Origin: Roseiarcus sp963829505
GTDB taxonomy: Bacteria > Pseudomonadota > Alphaproteobacteria > Rhizobiales > Beijerinckiaceae
Length of the DNA stretch: 64,000 bases
Direction: 5' to 3'
Assembly: GCA_963829505.1 (NCBI GenBank)
Contig: CAWHIL010000003.1
Coordinates: forward strand, 1,612,001 to 1,676,000
Shown: positions 17,991 through 29,637 of the stretch, piece by piece
Layout: every line of letters starts with the position of its first letter
Numbering within the stretch: the stretch's first letter is position 1
Position numbers and translations under genes: made by a program
Notes under the pieces: generated by a model
Databases searched by the model: none
Seen by the model: only the letters and a program-made list of their open reading frames with translations
What the model was told of the DNA's origin: nothing

Positions 17991-18012
17991 GCGGTCGAAA
18001 GCGGGCGAACGC

Positions 18013-18447
18013 TCAGTTCAGTTCGTCCGCGATCGCCGGCAGAGGAAGGACGCCGACGCCTTCCTCGATCAGGGCGCGCGCCTCCTCGAGGCTTGCCTGA
18101 CCGCGGATCGCCCGCTCGGGCTCGTCTCCGGCGTGGATCGCGCGCGCCACGTCGGGGAAGCGCGCCCCGACATCGTCGGTGTTCGCCTCGATCTCCCGCC
18201 TCAGGCGCACCACCGTCTCGCGGACCTGCCGGCGCTTCGCATCGAGCATCGGCTCGACGGGCGTCGCGACCGCAGGACGTTCGCCGCCGACCACCGCCGG
18301 CGCCATGATGGCCTTGTCGACCGACGTCGAACCGCATTCGGGACAGGCGACAAGGTCGCGCCTGCGCTGCTTTTCATAAGCGGCGATGTCGGGGAACCAG
18401 CTCTCGAAGGCGTGCCCGGCGTCGCAGCTCAGCGCGTACTTGATCAT
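18013..18447 (-). CDS. DUF1178 family protein
   Basis: A 144-residue protein starting MIKYALSCDAGHAFESWFPD, with two Cys-containing pairs (C8 in SCDAGH and CPECGS) that resemble a small zinc ribbon. This is the DUF1178 pattern common in alphaproteobacteria; the function is unknown. It overlaps the stop of grxC by 4 bases (18444-18447), so the two are translationally coupled. Confidence 0.88.
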   Translation of the reverse strand: MIKYALSCDAGHAFESWFPDIAAYEKQRRRDLVACPECGSTSVDKAIMAPAVVGGERPAVATPVEPMLDAKRRQVRETVVRLRREIEANTDDVGARFPDVARAIHAGDEPERAIRGQASLEEARALIEEGVGVLPLPAIADELN

Positions 18448-18701
18448 GTCGCCAGCAGCCGATCGAGTTCGCCGGCCGCGTCGAGGTCGTAAAGGTCGTC
18501 GCAGCCGCCGACCGGCGCGCCGCCTATGAAGATCTGCGGCACCGTCCAGCGCCCGCCGGCTTTCTCCGCCATGTCAGCCTGCGCGGCGCGGTCGCCGTCC
18601 ACCCCGATTTCCTCGAAGGCTGCGCCCTTTTTTGTCAAAAGGTCCTTCGCGGCATGGCAATAAGGACAAGTGGATTTTGTGTAGATGACGACCGGCTGCA
18701 C
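18444..18701 (-). CDS. grxC: Glutaredoxin 3 (GrxC)
   Basis: An 85-residue protein of exact Grx3 length from a GTG start: VQPVVIYTKSTCPYCHAAKD with the CPYC active site, then TVPQIFIGGAPVGGCDDLYD with the cis-Pro and glutathione-binding GGCDDL. It reduces disulfides with glutathione in the cytoplasm. GTG at 18701 is chosen because GGGAGAG stands 6 bases upstream; an ATG further up would add 12 residues that homologues lack. Confidence 0.93.
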   Translation of the reverse strand: MQPVVIYTKSTCPYCHAAKDLLTKKGAAFEEIGVDGDRAAQADMAEKAGGRWTVPQIFIGGAPVGGCDDLYDLDAAGELDRLLAT

Positions 18702-18745
18702 GAACAACTCTCCCGGGCGAAGCCCCGATCCTAGCATATGGGCGC

Positions 18746-19552
18746 TCAGCCGCCCGTCACAACCCGCGCGAAAACCACCACGTCGACTTGCGCCGCGCCC
18801 GCCCTGAGAAGCGCTCGCGACGCCGCGTTGGCGGTCGCTCCCGACGTGAGGACGTCGTCCACCAGCGCCACTCTGCGCCCTTTCACGACGGCGCCGCCCG
18901 CAACCTTGAAGGCGCCCTGGACGTTCTCGGCGCGCTGTGTCCGGGTGCGCCCGACCTGGCTGCCGGACGCCTTGACCCTGAGCAATGCCGCGACGTCGCA
19001 GGGCGTTCCGGTCAGGCGCGACAGCTCGCTTGCCAGCATCGCCGCCTGGTTGAACCGCCGGCGCCACAGCCTTAGCGGATGCAGCGGCACCGGAACGAGC
19101 AGATCGGCGTCCGCAAGAATGTCGGCGCCCGCCCGCGCCATCCAGCGCGCCATCGGGCGTGCGATCTCGGCGCGGTCGGAATATTTGAGCCGGTGGACGA
19201 GCCTTCGCGCCGGACCGTCCTCGAAGCGGGCGACGGCGCGGGCGCGCGCGAAGACGGGAGGGTCGGCCATCGCCTGCGGCGACAGGAGGCCGTCTCCGAG
19301 ATCCTGCTCGAACGGCGTGCCGAGACGCTCGCAATAGGGCCGCTCAATGAACCGCATCCCGCTCCAGCACTTCGGGCAGAGAGCCCCGTGCGCGTCGGTC
19401 GCGGCCCGGCAGGCGAGACAGGTCGGCGGATAGAGGGTGTCGACGACGTCCTTCGTCAGACGCCGCGCGAGGCGCCGAGCGAACGCCATCGCGCGCGGCC
19501 GCAGGCGGGCCGTGGCGGTCGCGCGCTCGTCGAGGGTGAAACCCGCGTCCAT
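18746..19552 (-). CDS. comF: ComF family phosphoribosyltransferase-like protein
   Basis: A 268-residue protein with an N-terminal zinc-finger-like pair (CLACRAATDAHGALCPKCW) and a C-terminal type I PRTase motif (RVALVDDVLTSGAT). LVPVPLHPLRLWRRRFNQA is a hallmark of ComF/GntX proteins. In naturally competent bacteria ComF aids DNA uptake; the role elsewhere is poorly known. The gene lies upstream of grxC on the same strand with a 44-bp gap. Confidence 0.9.
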   Translation of the reverse strand: MDAGFTLDERATATARLRPRAMAFARRLARRLTKDVVDTLYPPTCLACRAATDAHGALCPKCWSGMRFIERPYCERLGTPFEQDLGDGLLSPQAMADPPVFARARAVARFEDGPARRLVHRLKYSDRAEIARPMARWMARAGADILADADLLVPVPLHPLRLWRRRFNQAAMLASELSRLTGTPCDVAALLRVKASGSQVGRTRTQRAENVQGAFKVAGGAVVKGRRVALVDDVLTSGATANAASRALLRAGAAQVDVVVFARVVTGG

Positions 19553-19606
19553 GATGGGAGTTTAGCCTTTGCCGTCCTTTTGCGCGATGGGACCGTCCGT
19601 CGCATT

Positions 19607-20554
19607 ATGGAGGGGATGTCAGCGCCCCCGCCCCATGAGGTCTTCGACCGAGCGCTCGCGAACCGGCGTCTCGACCGGGCGTGGGCCCGCGGGGCCTCAG
19701 GCGCGGACTTTCTGCTTCGGCGCGCAGCCGGCGAGCTTGAGGAACGGCTATCGCTCGTCAAACGGCGCTTCGCCTGCGCCGCCGATGTGGGAACGCCCGG
19801 CCCTCACGCCGCGGCCGCCCTCGCGGCAGGCGGTCAGGTCGATCACGTTCTTCGGCTTGCGCCGACTCTCCGAAGCCTTGGCGCCGGCGACTTCCTGCGA
19901 TCGGTCGGCGACGTCGAGCGCCTTCCCCTTGCCGACGGCCGCTTCGACCTCGCCGTTTCGCTGCTCGCCCTGCAGACGGTCAACGACCTTCCGGGCGCGC
20001 TGATCCAGATGCGTCGGGCGCTTAGGCCCGACGGGCTCATTGTGGTCGGGATGATCGGAGGCGACACGCTGACCGAACTTCGGCAGAGCCTGACGCTCGC
20101 GGAGAGCGAGGTGCTCGGCGGGGCGGCTCCGAGGGTGGCGCCGTTTGTCGAACTGCGCGCGCTCGGCGGCCTCGCCCAGCGAGCGGGCTTCGCCCTACCC
20201 GTCGTCGATCTCGACCGGACGACGGCGCGCTATAGGGACATGCTGCATCTGACGCGCGATCTGCGCAGCTTCGGCGCCACGAACGCGCTCGCGGAGCGCA
20301 GCCGGTCGCCGCTGCGGCGCGAGGTCCTCGCGCGCGCCGCCATGGCTTACGCGGAGCGTTTTTCCGACCCGGACGGAAAGATTCGGGCGACCTTCGACGT
20401 CTTGTGGCTGAGCGCCTGGGCGCCGCACGAGAGCCAGCCGAAGCCGCTGAAGCCTGGTTCCGCCACCGCGCGGCTCGCCGACGCGCTGAAGCCCGGAACG
20501 GAGCGGGCCGTGGCCGGTCCGCGGTTCAGCACAAAGGACGTCCGGAACCGATGA
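19607..20554 (+). CDS. Class I SAM-dependent methyltransferase (BioC/NDUFAF5-like)
   Basis: About 315 residues. After an N-terminal FDRALANRRLDRAW block typical of the NDUFAF5-like group comes a methyltransferase core with VERLPLADGRFDLAVSLLALQTVNDLPGAL split over two strands (motif IV region) and RALRPDGLIVVGMIGG. The glycine-rich SAM loop is weak (ADVGTPGPHAAAALA), which is unusual. The eukaryotic relative hydroxylates a complex I subunit rather than methylating, so enzyme activity is open. The ATG at 19607 is used; 19616 is an alternative. It is divergent from comF. Confidence 0.75.
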   Translation: MEGMSAPPPHEVFDRALANRRLDRAWARGASGADFLLRRAAGELEERLSLVKRRFACAADVGTPGPHAAAALAAGGQVDHVLRLAPTLRSLGAGDFLRSVGDVERLPLADGRFDLAVSLLALQTVNDLPGALIQMRRALRPDGLIVVGMIGGDTLTELRQSLTLAESEVLGGAAPRVAPFVELRALGGLAQRAGFALPVVDLDRTTARYRDMLHLTRDLRSFGATNALAERSRSPLRREVLARAAMAYAERFSDPDGKIRATFDVLWLSAWAPHESQPKPLKPGSATARLADALKPGTERAVAGPRFSTKDVRNR

Positions 20555-20626
20555 GGAGATCTCGCCGTTGAAGGAATGCGTAGAAACCTCCGGCATGGCG
20601 TCGCCAGATCCTGGATGGAGATCGCA

Positions 20627-21007
20627 ATGACCGGGTCGAAGCAGCATCGCGAGGACCGAAAGGCGGTCCGGAAGCCGGCGGATCCGCTCGTCCGCTACAT
20701 CATCTTCCATTGGGCGTTGGGTCTGCTCGGGGGCGCGTTGTGCGCGACGCTCCTGCTTCTGTTCGACCCGTTCGGCATTCGGCCGCTCATCCGTGATAGC
20801 GGCCTCGGCGTTCCGGCGCTTTTCCTGCTTTATGTGGGCTTCATGACGTCGTTCGGCGGCCTCGTGTGCGCCGCAGCCGTCATGTTCCCGCCCAAGGACC
20901 GCGACGACGACGAACCGCCGCGGGGCGGTCTGAGGGGGAAAGTCCCGCCGAAGAACCGAACCGTGCGACTCGCCCTCGCGCGCGCGCCCGCGCCACAGGG
21001 GCGTTGA
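20627..21007 (+). CDS. Two-TM hypothetical membrane protein
   Basis: A 126-residue protein with a charged N-terminus, two hydrophobic segments (FHWALGLLGGALCATLLLLF and VPALFLLYVGFMTSFGGLVC) and a basic C-terminal tail. GGATGGAG precedes the ATG at 20627. Short alphaproteobacterial proteins of this layout are common near metH, but no function is known. Confidence 0.6.
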   Translation: MTGSKQHREDRKAVRKPADPLVRYIIFHWALGLLGGALCATLLLLFDPFGIRPLIRDSGLGVPALFLLYVGFMTSFGGLVCAAAVMFPPKDRDDDEPPRGGLRGKVPPKNRTVRLALARAPAPQGR

Positions 21008-21123
21008 TCGTCTCGACCGATCCCGCATGGCGGGGAGGCCAATCCGAAGCCTTCCGTGATCGGCGCCGGGTGCTCCTGTCCCGACAGGGCTTAGCCACGC
21101 CCGAAGCGGAAGAGTTGCCATCG

Positions 21124-21143
21124 ATATAAAGACATGTTTATAT
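21124..21143. promoter_or_regulatory. Perfect palindrome upstream of metH, ArsR/SahR-like operator
   Basis: ATATAAA (21124-21130), spacer GACATG, TTTATAT (21137-21143) is a perfect 7-6-7 inverted repeat in an AT-rich island 30 bp before the metH start. The 7-6-7 layout with an ATAT outer end resembles ArsR-family operators. In many alphaproteobacteria an ArsR-type regulator that senses S-adenosylhomocysteine controls metF/metH. The palindrome is seen; the regulator is inferred and no such gene is in the window. Confidence 0.5.
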
Positions 21144-21173
21144 AATTATGTCTGATCGGTTGATGGCGGCGCA

Positions 21174-24917
<3,744 letters not shown>

Positions 24918-24968
24918 GATCGAGGCGTTTGAACGCGCTTGGGCGCCGGCGCGCCAGCGCCTTGTCGT

Positions 24969-25265
24969 TCAGTCGCCGCCCCACCGCCAGCGCGGCGGCT
25001 CGCCCTTCATCCAGCATGTGACGAAAAGCGCGATCGACAGGACGACGACGGCGCCGGCGTAGGCGAGCGGCAATTCTCGGGGCGGAAAGATCCACGCCGC
25101 CGCAACGATGAGGCAGACGAACCCAATATAGACGACCCATCCCTGCCAGGAGATCGGCAGACCCCAGCCCCATCCGAACCGCTTCGCCGGAAACCAGTAA
25201 GGCTGCTCCAAGGACGCCTCCGCAAACGCCCGACCGGCGAATCCTGCCGCGCCGGCCCCGCGCAT
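24969..25265 (-). CDS. Two-TM hypothetical membrane protein
   Basis: A 98-residue protein with PYWFPAKRFGWGWGLPISWQ followed by two hydrophobic helices (VVYIGFVCLIVAAAWIF and LPLAYAGAVVVLSIALFV) and a short charged tail PPRWRWGGD. This WFPAKRxGWGWG-plus-two-helix arrangement recurs in small uncharacterised alphaproteobacterial membrane proteins. The start is uncertain; the Met at 25265 is used. It is convergent with metH. Confidence 0.55.
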   Translation of the reverse strand: MRGAGAAGFAGRAFAEASLEQPYWFPAKRFGWGWGLPISWQGWVVYIGFVCLIVAAAWIFPPRELPLAYAGAVVVLSIALFVTCWMKGEPPRWRWGGD

Positions 25266-25453
25266 TCTCGCAGAACCGGCTTGAATCGGGAAGTCGGCGA
25301 ACGAGATTGAAACGTGACGGATCCGAATCGTTGAGACCCGGGCGCCCGCGCCGGGACCGGGATGGGACGGGCTCGCGCGGAACTGTCGCCAAATTGTCAT
25401 CAACGCTGCGTACTCGGTCCCTATCCTGCCAACACGCTGGATGGGCGGTTCTT

Positions 25454-25822
25454 ATGGATATGAACGTCAATGACACCCCCGACGGGGTGACCCACCTGGT
25501 TCTCGACGGTCGCTTCGACATCGCTGGCGCCGAACAGGTGGACGGCCCGGTGGCGGAGGTCGCGAGACGGGCGAAGATTCTGGTCATCGACCTCAGCAGG
25601 GTGCCCTTTATCGCTTCTCTTGGCGTGCGGACCTTGATGATGAGCGCCAAGACGATGAACGCCCGCGGCGCCTTCATGGCGGTCGCCGGCGCCAGCGAGG
25701 GCGTTGAGAAGGTGTTGCGCCTGACCGGCTTCAACGAGCTTGTCGGCCTCTACCCCGACACGCTGGCCGCGGAGGCGTCGCTGACTGAGTTGGCGAAAGA
25801 ATTCGAGCGGCGTAAGTCTTAA
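25454..25822 (+). CDS. STAS-domain anti-sigma factor antagonist (RsbV/SpoIIAA-like)
   Basis: A 122-residue single STAS domain: VLDGRFDIAGAEQVDG, then IDLSRVPFIASLGVRTLMM. The Ser in IASLG is the expected phosphorylation site, since the family pattern has D/A-S-x-G there. The non-phosphorylated form binds a kinase/anti-sigma partner, and the SpoIIE-type phosphatase two genes downstream would reactivate it. It is first in a three-gene partner-switching cluster. Confidence 0.88.
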   Translation: MDMNVNDTPDGVTHLVLDGRFDIAGAEQVDGPVAEVARRAKILVIDLSRVPFIASLGVRTLMMSAKTMNARGAFMAVAGASEGVEKVLRLTGFNELVGLYPDTLAAEASLTELAKEFERRKS

Positions 25823-25838
25823 CTCCGTCGAGGCCTCC

Positions 25839-26268
25839 ATGCTTTCGCGCGAGTTTCCGGGCACTGTCGAGGCGGCGGCGGACGCCGAGGCCTGGCTCGC
25901 CCGGGAGACGGGCGCCCTGGGGCTTGCGGGCGACACGCTCTACGCGATAAACCTTTGCGTCGAAGAGCTGTTTCTGAACGCCGTGAAGCATGGACGCGCG
26001 AACCGGGCAACGATCTCCATATGGAACGAAGCCGACGGCCCTCGAACTCGAGTTCATCGATGACGGGCGGGCGTTCGATCCGACCGCCGCCCCGATCAAG
26101 CAGCTGCACGGGCCGGGGGCGGACTTCGAGATCGGCGGCTTCGGCTCCGGACTCGTTCGGAGGTTCTCGCGCCGCATGACCTATCACCGAACCCGCGGCG
26201 CGAACCGTCTGACGCTCGAATTCGACTCCCGGCCGAAGTCCTCGGGCGCGGGAGTGCGCCCCGCCTGA
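25839..26268 (+). pseudogene. RsbW-like serine kinase (HATPase_c_2) gene with a +1 frameshift
   Basis: The first frame gives EAWLARETGALGLAGDTLYA and CVEELFLNAVKHG (the N-box with Glu/Asn) to a stop at 26063. The GHKL domain then continues in the next frame with LELEFIDDGRAFDP (the G1 box) and GGFGSGLVRRFSRRMTYHR (the G2 box) to 26268. Removing one base in CGGCCC (26036-26041) joins them as EADG then LELEFIDDG, giving about 142 residues, normal for RsbW/SpoIIAB-type kinases. Its stop overlaps the start of the phosphatase gene. Confidence 0.8.
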
Positions 26269-27569
26269 TGAACGATCAATCGGAGCTGCGCTCGACCATC
26301 CGGTCGTCGAGCGCATTCTGCAACCTCCCTGAAGACGACCTCGCCTATCTGATCGAAGTCGGCGAGCTCAGAAGCTACGCGCCGGGCGTCGAGATCATGG
26401 CCCAGGGCGAGGAGGCGCACGACGCGGCGCTGATCCTCAGCGGCGAGGTTACGGTCTTTACGGACAGTCCGCGCGGCCCGATCCCCGTCGCGACGTTGGG
26501 GCCGTCTTCGCTTGTGGGCGAAGTCGGCGCACTCGCGCATCTGTCGCGCTCGGCGACAGTGCGCGCGCACACGACCGTGACGCTGCTGAGAATCGGACGC
26601 TCGGCGCTCGCCGAGATCTCGCGAACGACCCCCTCGATCCTCATCGACACGATTGGGCGCCTCGGCGAACGCCTCCGCCGGGTCAACAGCGCGATTGCGC
26701 TCTATACGCATGCGCTCGCGGCGCTCGAGCGGCACGAGCTCGATACGGCCCTGCTCGAGGAACTGCGCAATCCGGCGCCCGACTTCGCCGATTTCGGCCA
26801 GACATTCGGACGGATGGCCGAGCAGATTCTGCTGCGCCGGCAGCGCAGCGACGAGATGGCGAGCGCCGCCCTGATCCAGCGCGCGCTGCTGCCGAAGCCG
26901 GAAGCGTTCGCGGCCGAGACCGGCCTCGACGCCTCCGCCTCGATGACGGCTGCCCGCGACGTCGGCGGCGACTGGTTCGAACTCATCGCCCTCAACGACG
27001 GGCGCGTCGCAGTCGGCCTCGGCGACGTCTGCGGCAAAGGCGTTCCAGCCGCCCTATTTACCGGCATCACCAAGACGCTCATCCGCATCAATCTGCGCGA
27101 GAAGCCGGACCTCGTCGAGGCCATCCTCAAGGCCAACGCCTATCTCGCCAACAACAATGCGGCGGAACTCTTTGCGACAATCCTCTACTCCGCCTTCGAC
27201 CCCAGGACCGGCGAGGTCGAAATCGTGAGCTGCGGCCATCACCCGGCTCTCATTCGTCGCGCCGGCGGGGAGATCAAATCGCCGTGCGGCGGCGGCTTGC
27301 CGGTCGGCATGTTCGAAGCGCTGAAGCCGCGCACGCATCGCACCCGGCTCGACAAGGGAGACCTCCTGTTCCTCTACACCGACGGCGTGACGGAAGCGGA
27401 GGACGAGGCTTCGGCCGAATTCGGCGAGGAGCGGCTGGGCGCCCTCATCGCCAGGGGCGAGCCCTGCCATGCGGCTCATTGGATCGCGCGGGTCGAGGAC
27501 GCGGTGCGCCGGCACGCCGGCCAACGGCCGCAATTCGACGACATCACCTGCGTCGCGCTTGTCGGCTGA
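26268..27569 (+). CDS. PP2C-type (SpoIIE) phosphatase with N-terminal cyclic-nucleotide-binding domain
   Basis: A 433-residue protein. Residues ~15-130 form a cNMP-binding beta-barrel (ILSGEVTVF, GEVGALAHLSRSATVRA as the phosphate cassette), ~140-200 a helical linker, and ~200-433 a PPM/SpoIIE phosphatase with DVGGDWFE (231-238), GDVCGKGVPAALF (252-264), YTDGVTEA and FDDITCVAL metal-binding motifs. It should dephosphorylate the STAS protein, with a cyclic nucleotide or similar ligand as the input signal. The start overlaps the kinase stop. Confidence 0.92.
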   Translation: MNDQSELRSTIRSSSAFCNLPEDDLAYLIEVGELRSYAPGVEIMAQGEEAHDAALILSGEVTVFTDSPRGPIPVATLGPSSLVGEVGALAHLSRSATVRAHTTVTLLRIGRSALAEISRTTPSILIDTIGRLGERLRRVNSAIALYTHALAALERHELDTALLEELRNPAPDFADFGQTFGRMAEQILLRRQRSDEMASAALIQRALLPKPEAFAAETGLDASASMTAARDVGGDWFELIALNDGRVAVGLGDVCGKGVPAALFTGITKTLIRINLREKPDLVEAILKANAYLANNNAAELFATILYSAFDPRTGEVEIVSCGHHPALIRRAGGEIKSPCGGGLPVGMFEALKPRTHRTRLDKGDLLFLYTDGVTEAEDEASAEFGEERLGALIARGEPCHAAHWIARVEDAVRRHAGQRPQFDDITCVALVG

Positions 27570-27602
27570 CCGAATGGGTCGCAGCGTCTGCCGGCGAAAG
27601 GC

Positions 27603-28256
27603 TCAGAATTCGACGTCGAGCTCTTCGATCTCGTCCTTCTCGGCAAGCGCGCCTTCCCGCCACTCCTTCATCGCAGGATGGTCCCACATCTGACCGGCGT
27701 AAGCCTTGAGCCGGTCGTCGAGCTTGACGCCATACGTGCGGAAACGGCTGACGACCGGGGCATACATTGCGTCCGCCATCGAGACCTTGCCGAACAAGAA
27801 CGGACCGCCGTGCGCGTCGAGGCACTCATGCCAGATCGCGGTGATCCGCCCGATATCGGCCTCCGCCTTCGACCAGATCTTGAAGTTGCGGATCTCCGCC
27901 TTGATGTTCATCGGCAGCGCCTGGCGGAGCGAGACGAAGCCCGAATGCATCTCGCCGCAGACCGAGCGGCAGTGGGCGCGCGTCGCCTGATCTTTGGGCA
28001 GGAGGCCGGCCTTCGGCGCAACCTCATTGAGGAACTCGCCGATCGCCAGCGTATCCCACACGCGTATGCCGTTATAAGTGAGGCAGGGAACAAGGATCGA
28101 CGGAGACAGGAGCAGGATCTCGGCGCGCGCGTCCGGATCGTCGGGCGCGAGGATCACTTCGTCGAATTCGATGCGGGCAAGCTTCGCCATGAGCCAGCCG
28201 CGCAGCGACCAGGAGGAATAGTTCTTGCTGCTGATCGACAAGGTCGCGCGCGGCAT
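27603..28256 (-). CDS. Glutathione S-transferase family protein
   Basis: A 217-residue protein with a thioredoxin-like N-terminal domain (LSISSKNYSSWSLRGWLMAK; a Ser stands at the usual catalytic position) and LVPCLTYNGIRVWDTLAIGEFL, where the cis-Pro and the SNAIL-like DTLAI are visible. A helical C-terminal domain holds FGKVSMADAMYAPVVSRF. The substrate is unknown. It is divergent from the PHB depolymerase gene. Confidence 0.85.
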   Translation of the reverse strand: MPRATLSISSKNYSSWSLRGWLMAKLARIEFDEVILAPDDPDARAEILLLSPSILVPCLTYNGIRVWDTLAIGEFLNEVAPKAGLLPKDQATRAHCRSVCGEMHSGFVSLRQALPMNIKAEIRNFKIWSKAEADIGRITAIWHECLDAHGGPFLFGKVSMADAMYAPVVSRFRTYGVKLDDRLKAYAGQMWDHPAMKEWREGALAEKDEIEELDVEF

Positions 28257-28378
28257 GGTGCCCCCAGTTGACGGTCGCCTCAACTCGCCTTCAGTCTATT
28301 GAAAAGCAAGCGATGTGCCAAAGGGCGCTCGTGGCACGGCGTTTGCTCGCCTTCAAGGGAACGGACCAAGCTGGCGGG

Positions 28379-29593
28379 ATGATGTACAACGCATATCAGC
28401 AGATGGCGGATGCAGGCGATCAGGTGCGCCGGTTCGCGGAGAACGCCAACACAATTCTTCAGGCCTGGTCCGCCAATCCGTTCGCCCCTCCGGCGCGCCG
28501 CATGGCCGCCTATTACGAACTTGTCGCGCTCGCCGGCTTCACCCACTCGCGTCCGGACTACGCCATCGACGCCGTCGAGATTCATGGCGAGCCCGTCCCG
28601 GTCGAGGAGAGGATTGTCTACGCGACGCCCTTTTGCGATCTCCTCCGCTTCCGGCGCGAGGGCGGCGAGGGCGATCCGAAGATCCTGCTCGTCGCGCCCA
28701 TGTCGGGGCATTTCGCAACCCTCCTGCGCGGTACGATCCGCACGCTCCTGCGCGATCATCAGGTCTTCATCACCGACTGGAAGAACCTGCGCGACGTGCG
28801 TCTCCAGGACGGCGGCTTCAATTTCGAGGACTACACCCAGCACCTGATCGATTTCGTGAACTTCATCGGCGAGGACTGCCACATCGTCGCCGTCTGTCAG
28901 CCGACGGTGTCCGCGCTGGTCGCGACAACGGTGATGGCGCAGGACAATTCCAACGTCCAGCCAGCGAGCCTCACCCTGATGGCCGGTCCGATCGACTGTC
29001 GCGTCGCGCCGACCAAAGTGAACGAGCTGGCGATGGAGAAGCCGATCGAGTGGTTCCGCAGCAACCTGATCGGCATCGTGCCGGACAAGTTCGAGGGCGC
29101 GGGACGCAAGGTCTACCCCGGCTTTCTTCAGCTCTGCGCCTTCATGAGCATGAACGTCGACCGGCACACGAAGTCCTTCGTCGAAATGTTCGAGCGCCGC
29201 GTGGCGGGAGATATGGAGAAGGCCGACGCGATCCGCGATTTCTACAAGGAATATTTCGCGATCATGGACATGAGCGCGGACTTCTACCTCGAGACGATCG
29301 AGCAGGTTTTCCAGCGCTACCTGCTGCCGCAGGGCCTTATGAAGCACAAGGGACGCAGGGTCGAGCCCAAGGCGGTCCGGCGGACCTTCCTGCTCACGGT
29401 CGAGGGAGAAAAGGACGACATCTGCGCCGTCGGCCAGACGCTCGCGGCGCAGGACCTCTGTTCGGGCCTGAGGCCCTACATGAAGACGCACCACCTGCAG
29501 GCCGGCGTCGGCCACTACGGCGTGTTCAACGGCAAGCGCTGGGAGGCGCAGGTCTACCCGGTCCTGCGCAACCACATCCAGTCGAGCCGGTAG
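28379..29593 (+). CDS. phaZ: Intracellular polyhydroxyalkanoate depolymerase
   Basis: A 404-residue protein from the ATG at 28379 (MMYNAYQQMA), of normal length. It has an alpha/beta-hydrolase fold in which the nucleophile is Cys173 in HIVAVCQPTVSAL, as in intracellular PHB depolymerases, with SGHFATLLRGTIRTLL forming the oxyanion region and a late His in AGVGHYGVFNGKRWE. It mobilises cytoplasmic PHB granules. In-frame starts further up (28268) lack homology. Confidence 0.93.
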   Translation: MMYNAYQQMADAGDQVRRFAENANTILQAWSANPFAPPARRMAAYYELVALAGFTHSRPDYAIDAVEIHGEPVPVEERIVYATPFCDLLRFRREGGEGDPKILLVAPMSGHFATLLRGTIRTLLRDHQVFITDWKNLRDVRLQDGGFNFEDYTQHLIDFVNFIGEDCHIVAVCQPTVSALVATTVMAQDNSNVQPASLTLMAGPIDCRVAPTKVNELAMEKPIEWFRSNLIGIVPDKFEGAGRKVYPGFLQLCAFMSMNVDRHTKSFVEMFERRVAGDMEKADAIRDFYKEYFAIMDMSADFYLETIEQVFQRYLLPQGLMKHKGRRVEPKAVRRTFLLTVEGEKDDICAVGQTLAAQDLCSGLRPYMKTHHLQAGVGHYGVFNGKRWEAQVYPVLRNHIQSSR

Positions 29594-29637
29594 GCGCTTC
29601 CGGGCGAAGGCGCTGCCACGACCGTGCGGCGAAGCGC

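Noticed and set aside
21008..21173. SAM, SAH or cobalamin riboswitch before metH
   Set aside because: I could not fold any conserved core of these classes by eye; the palindrome is a better explanation, though a covariance-model search would decide.
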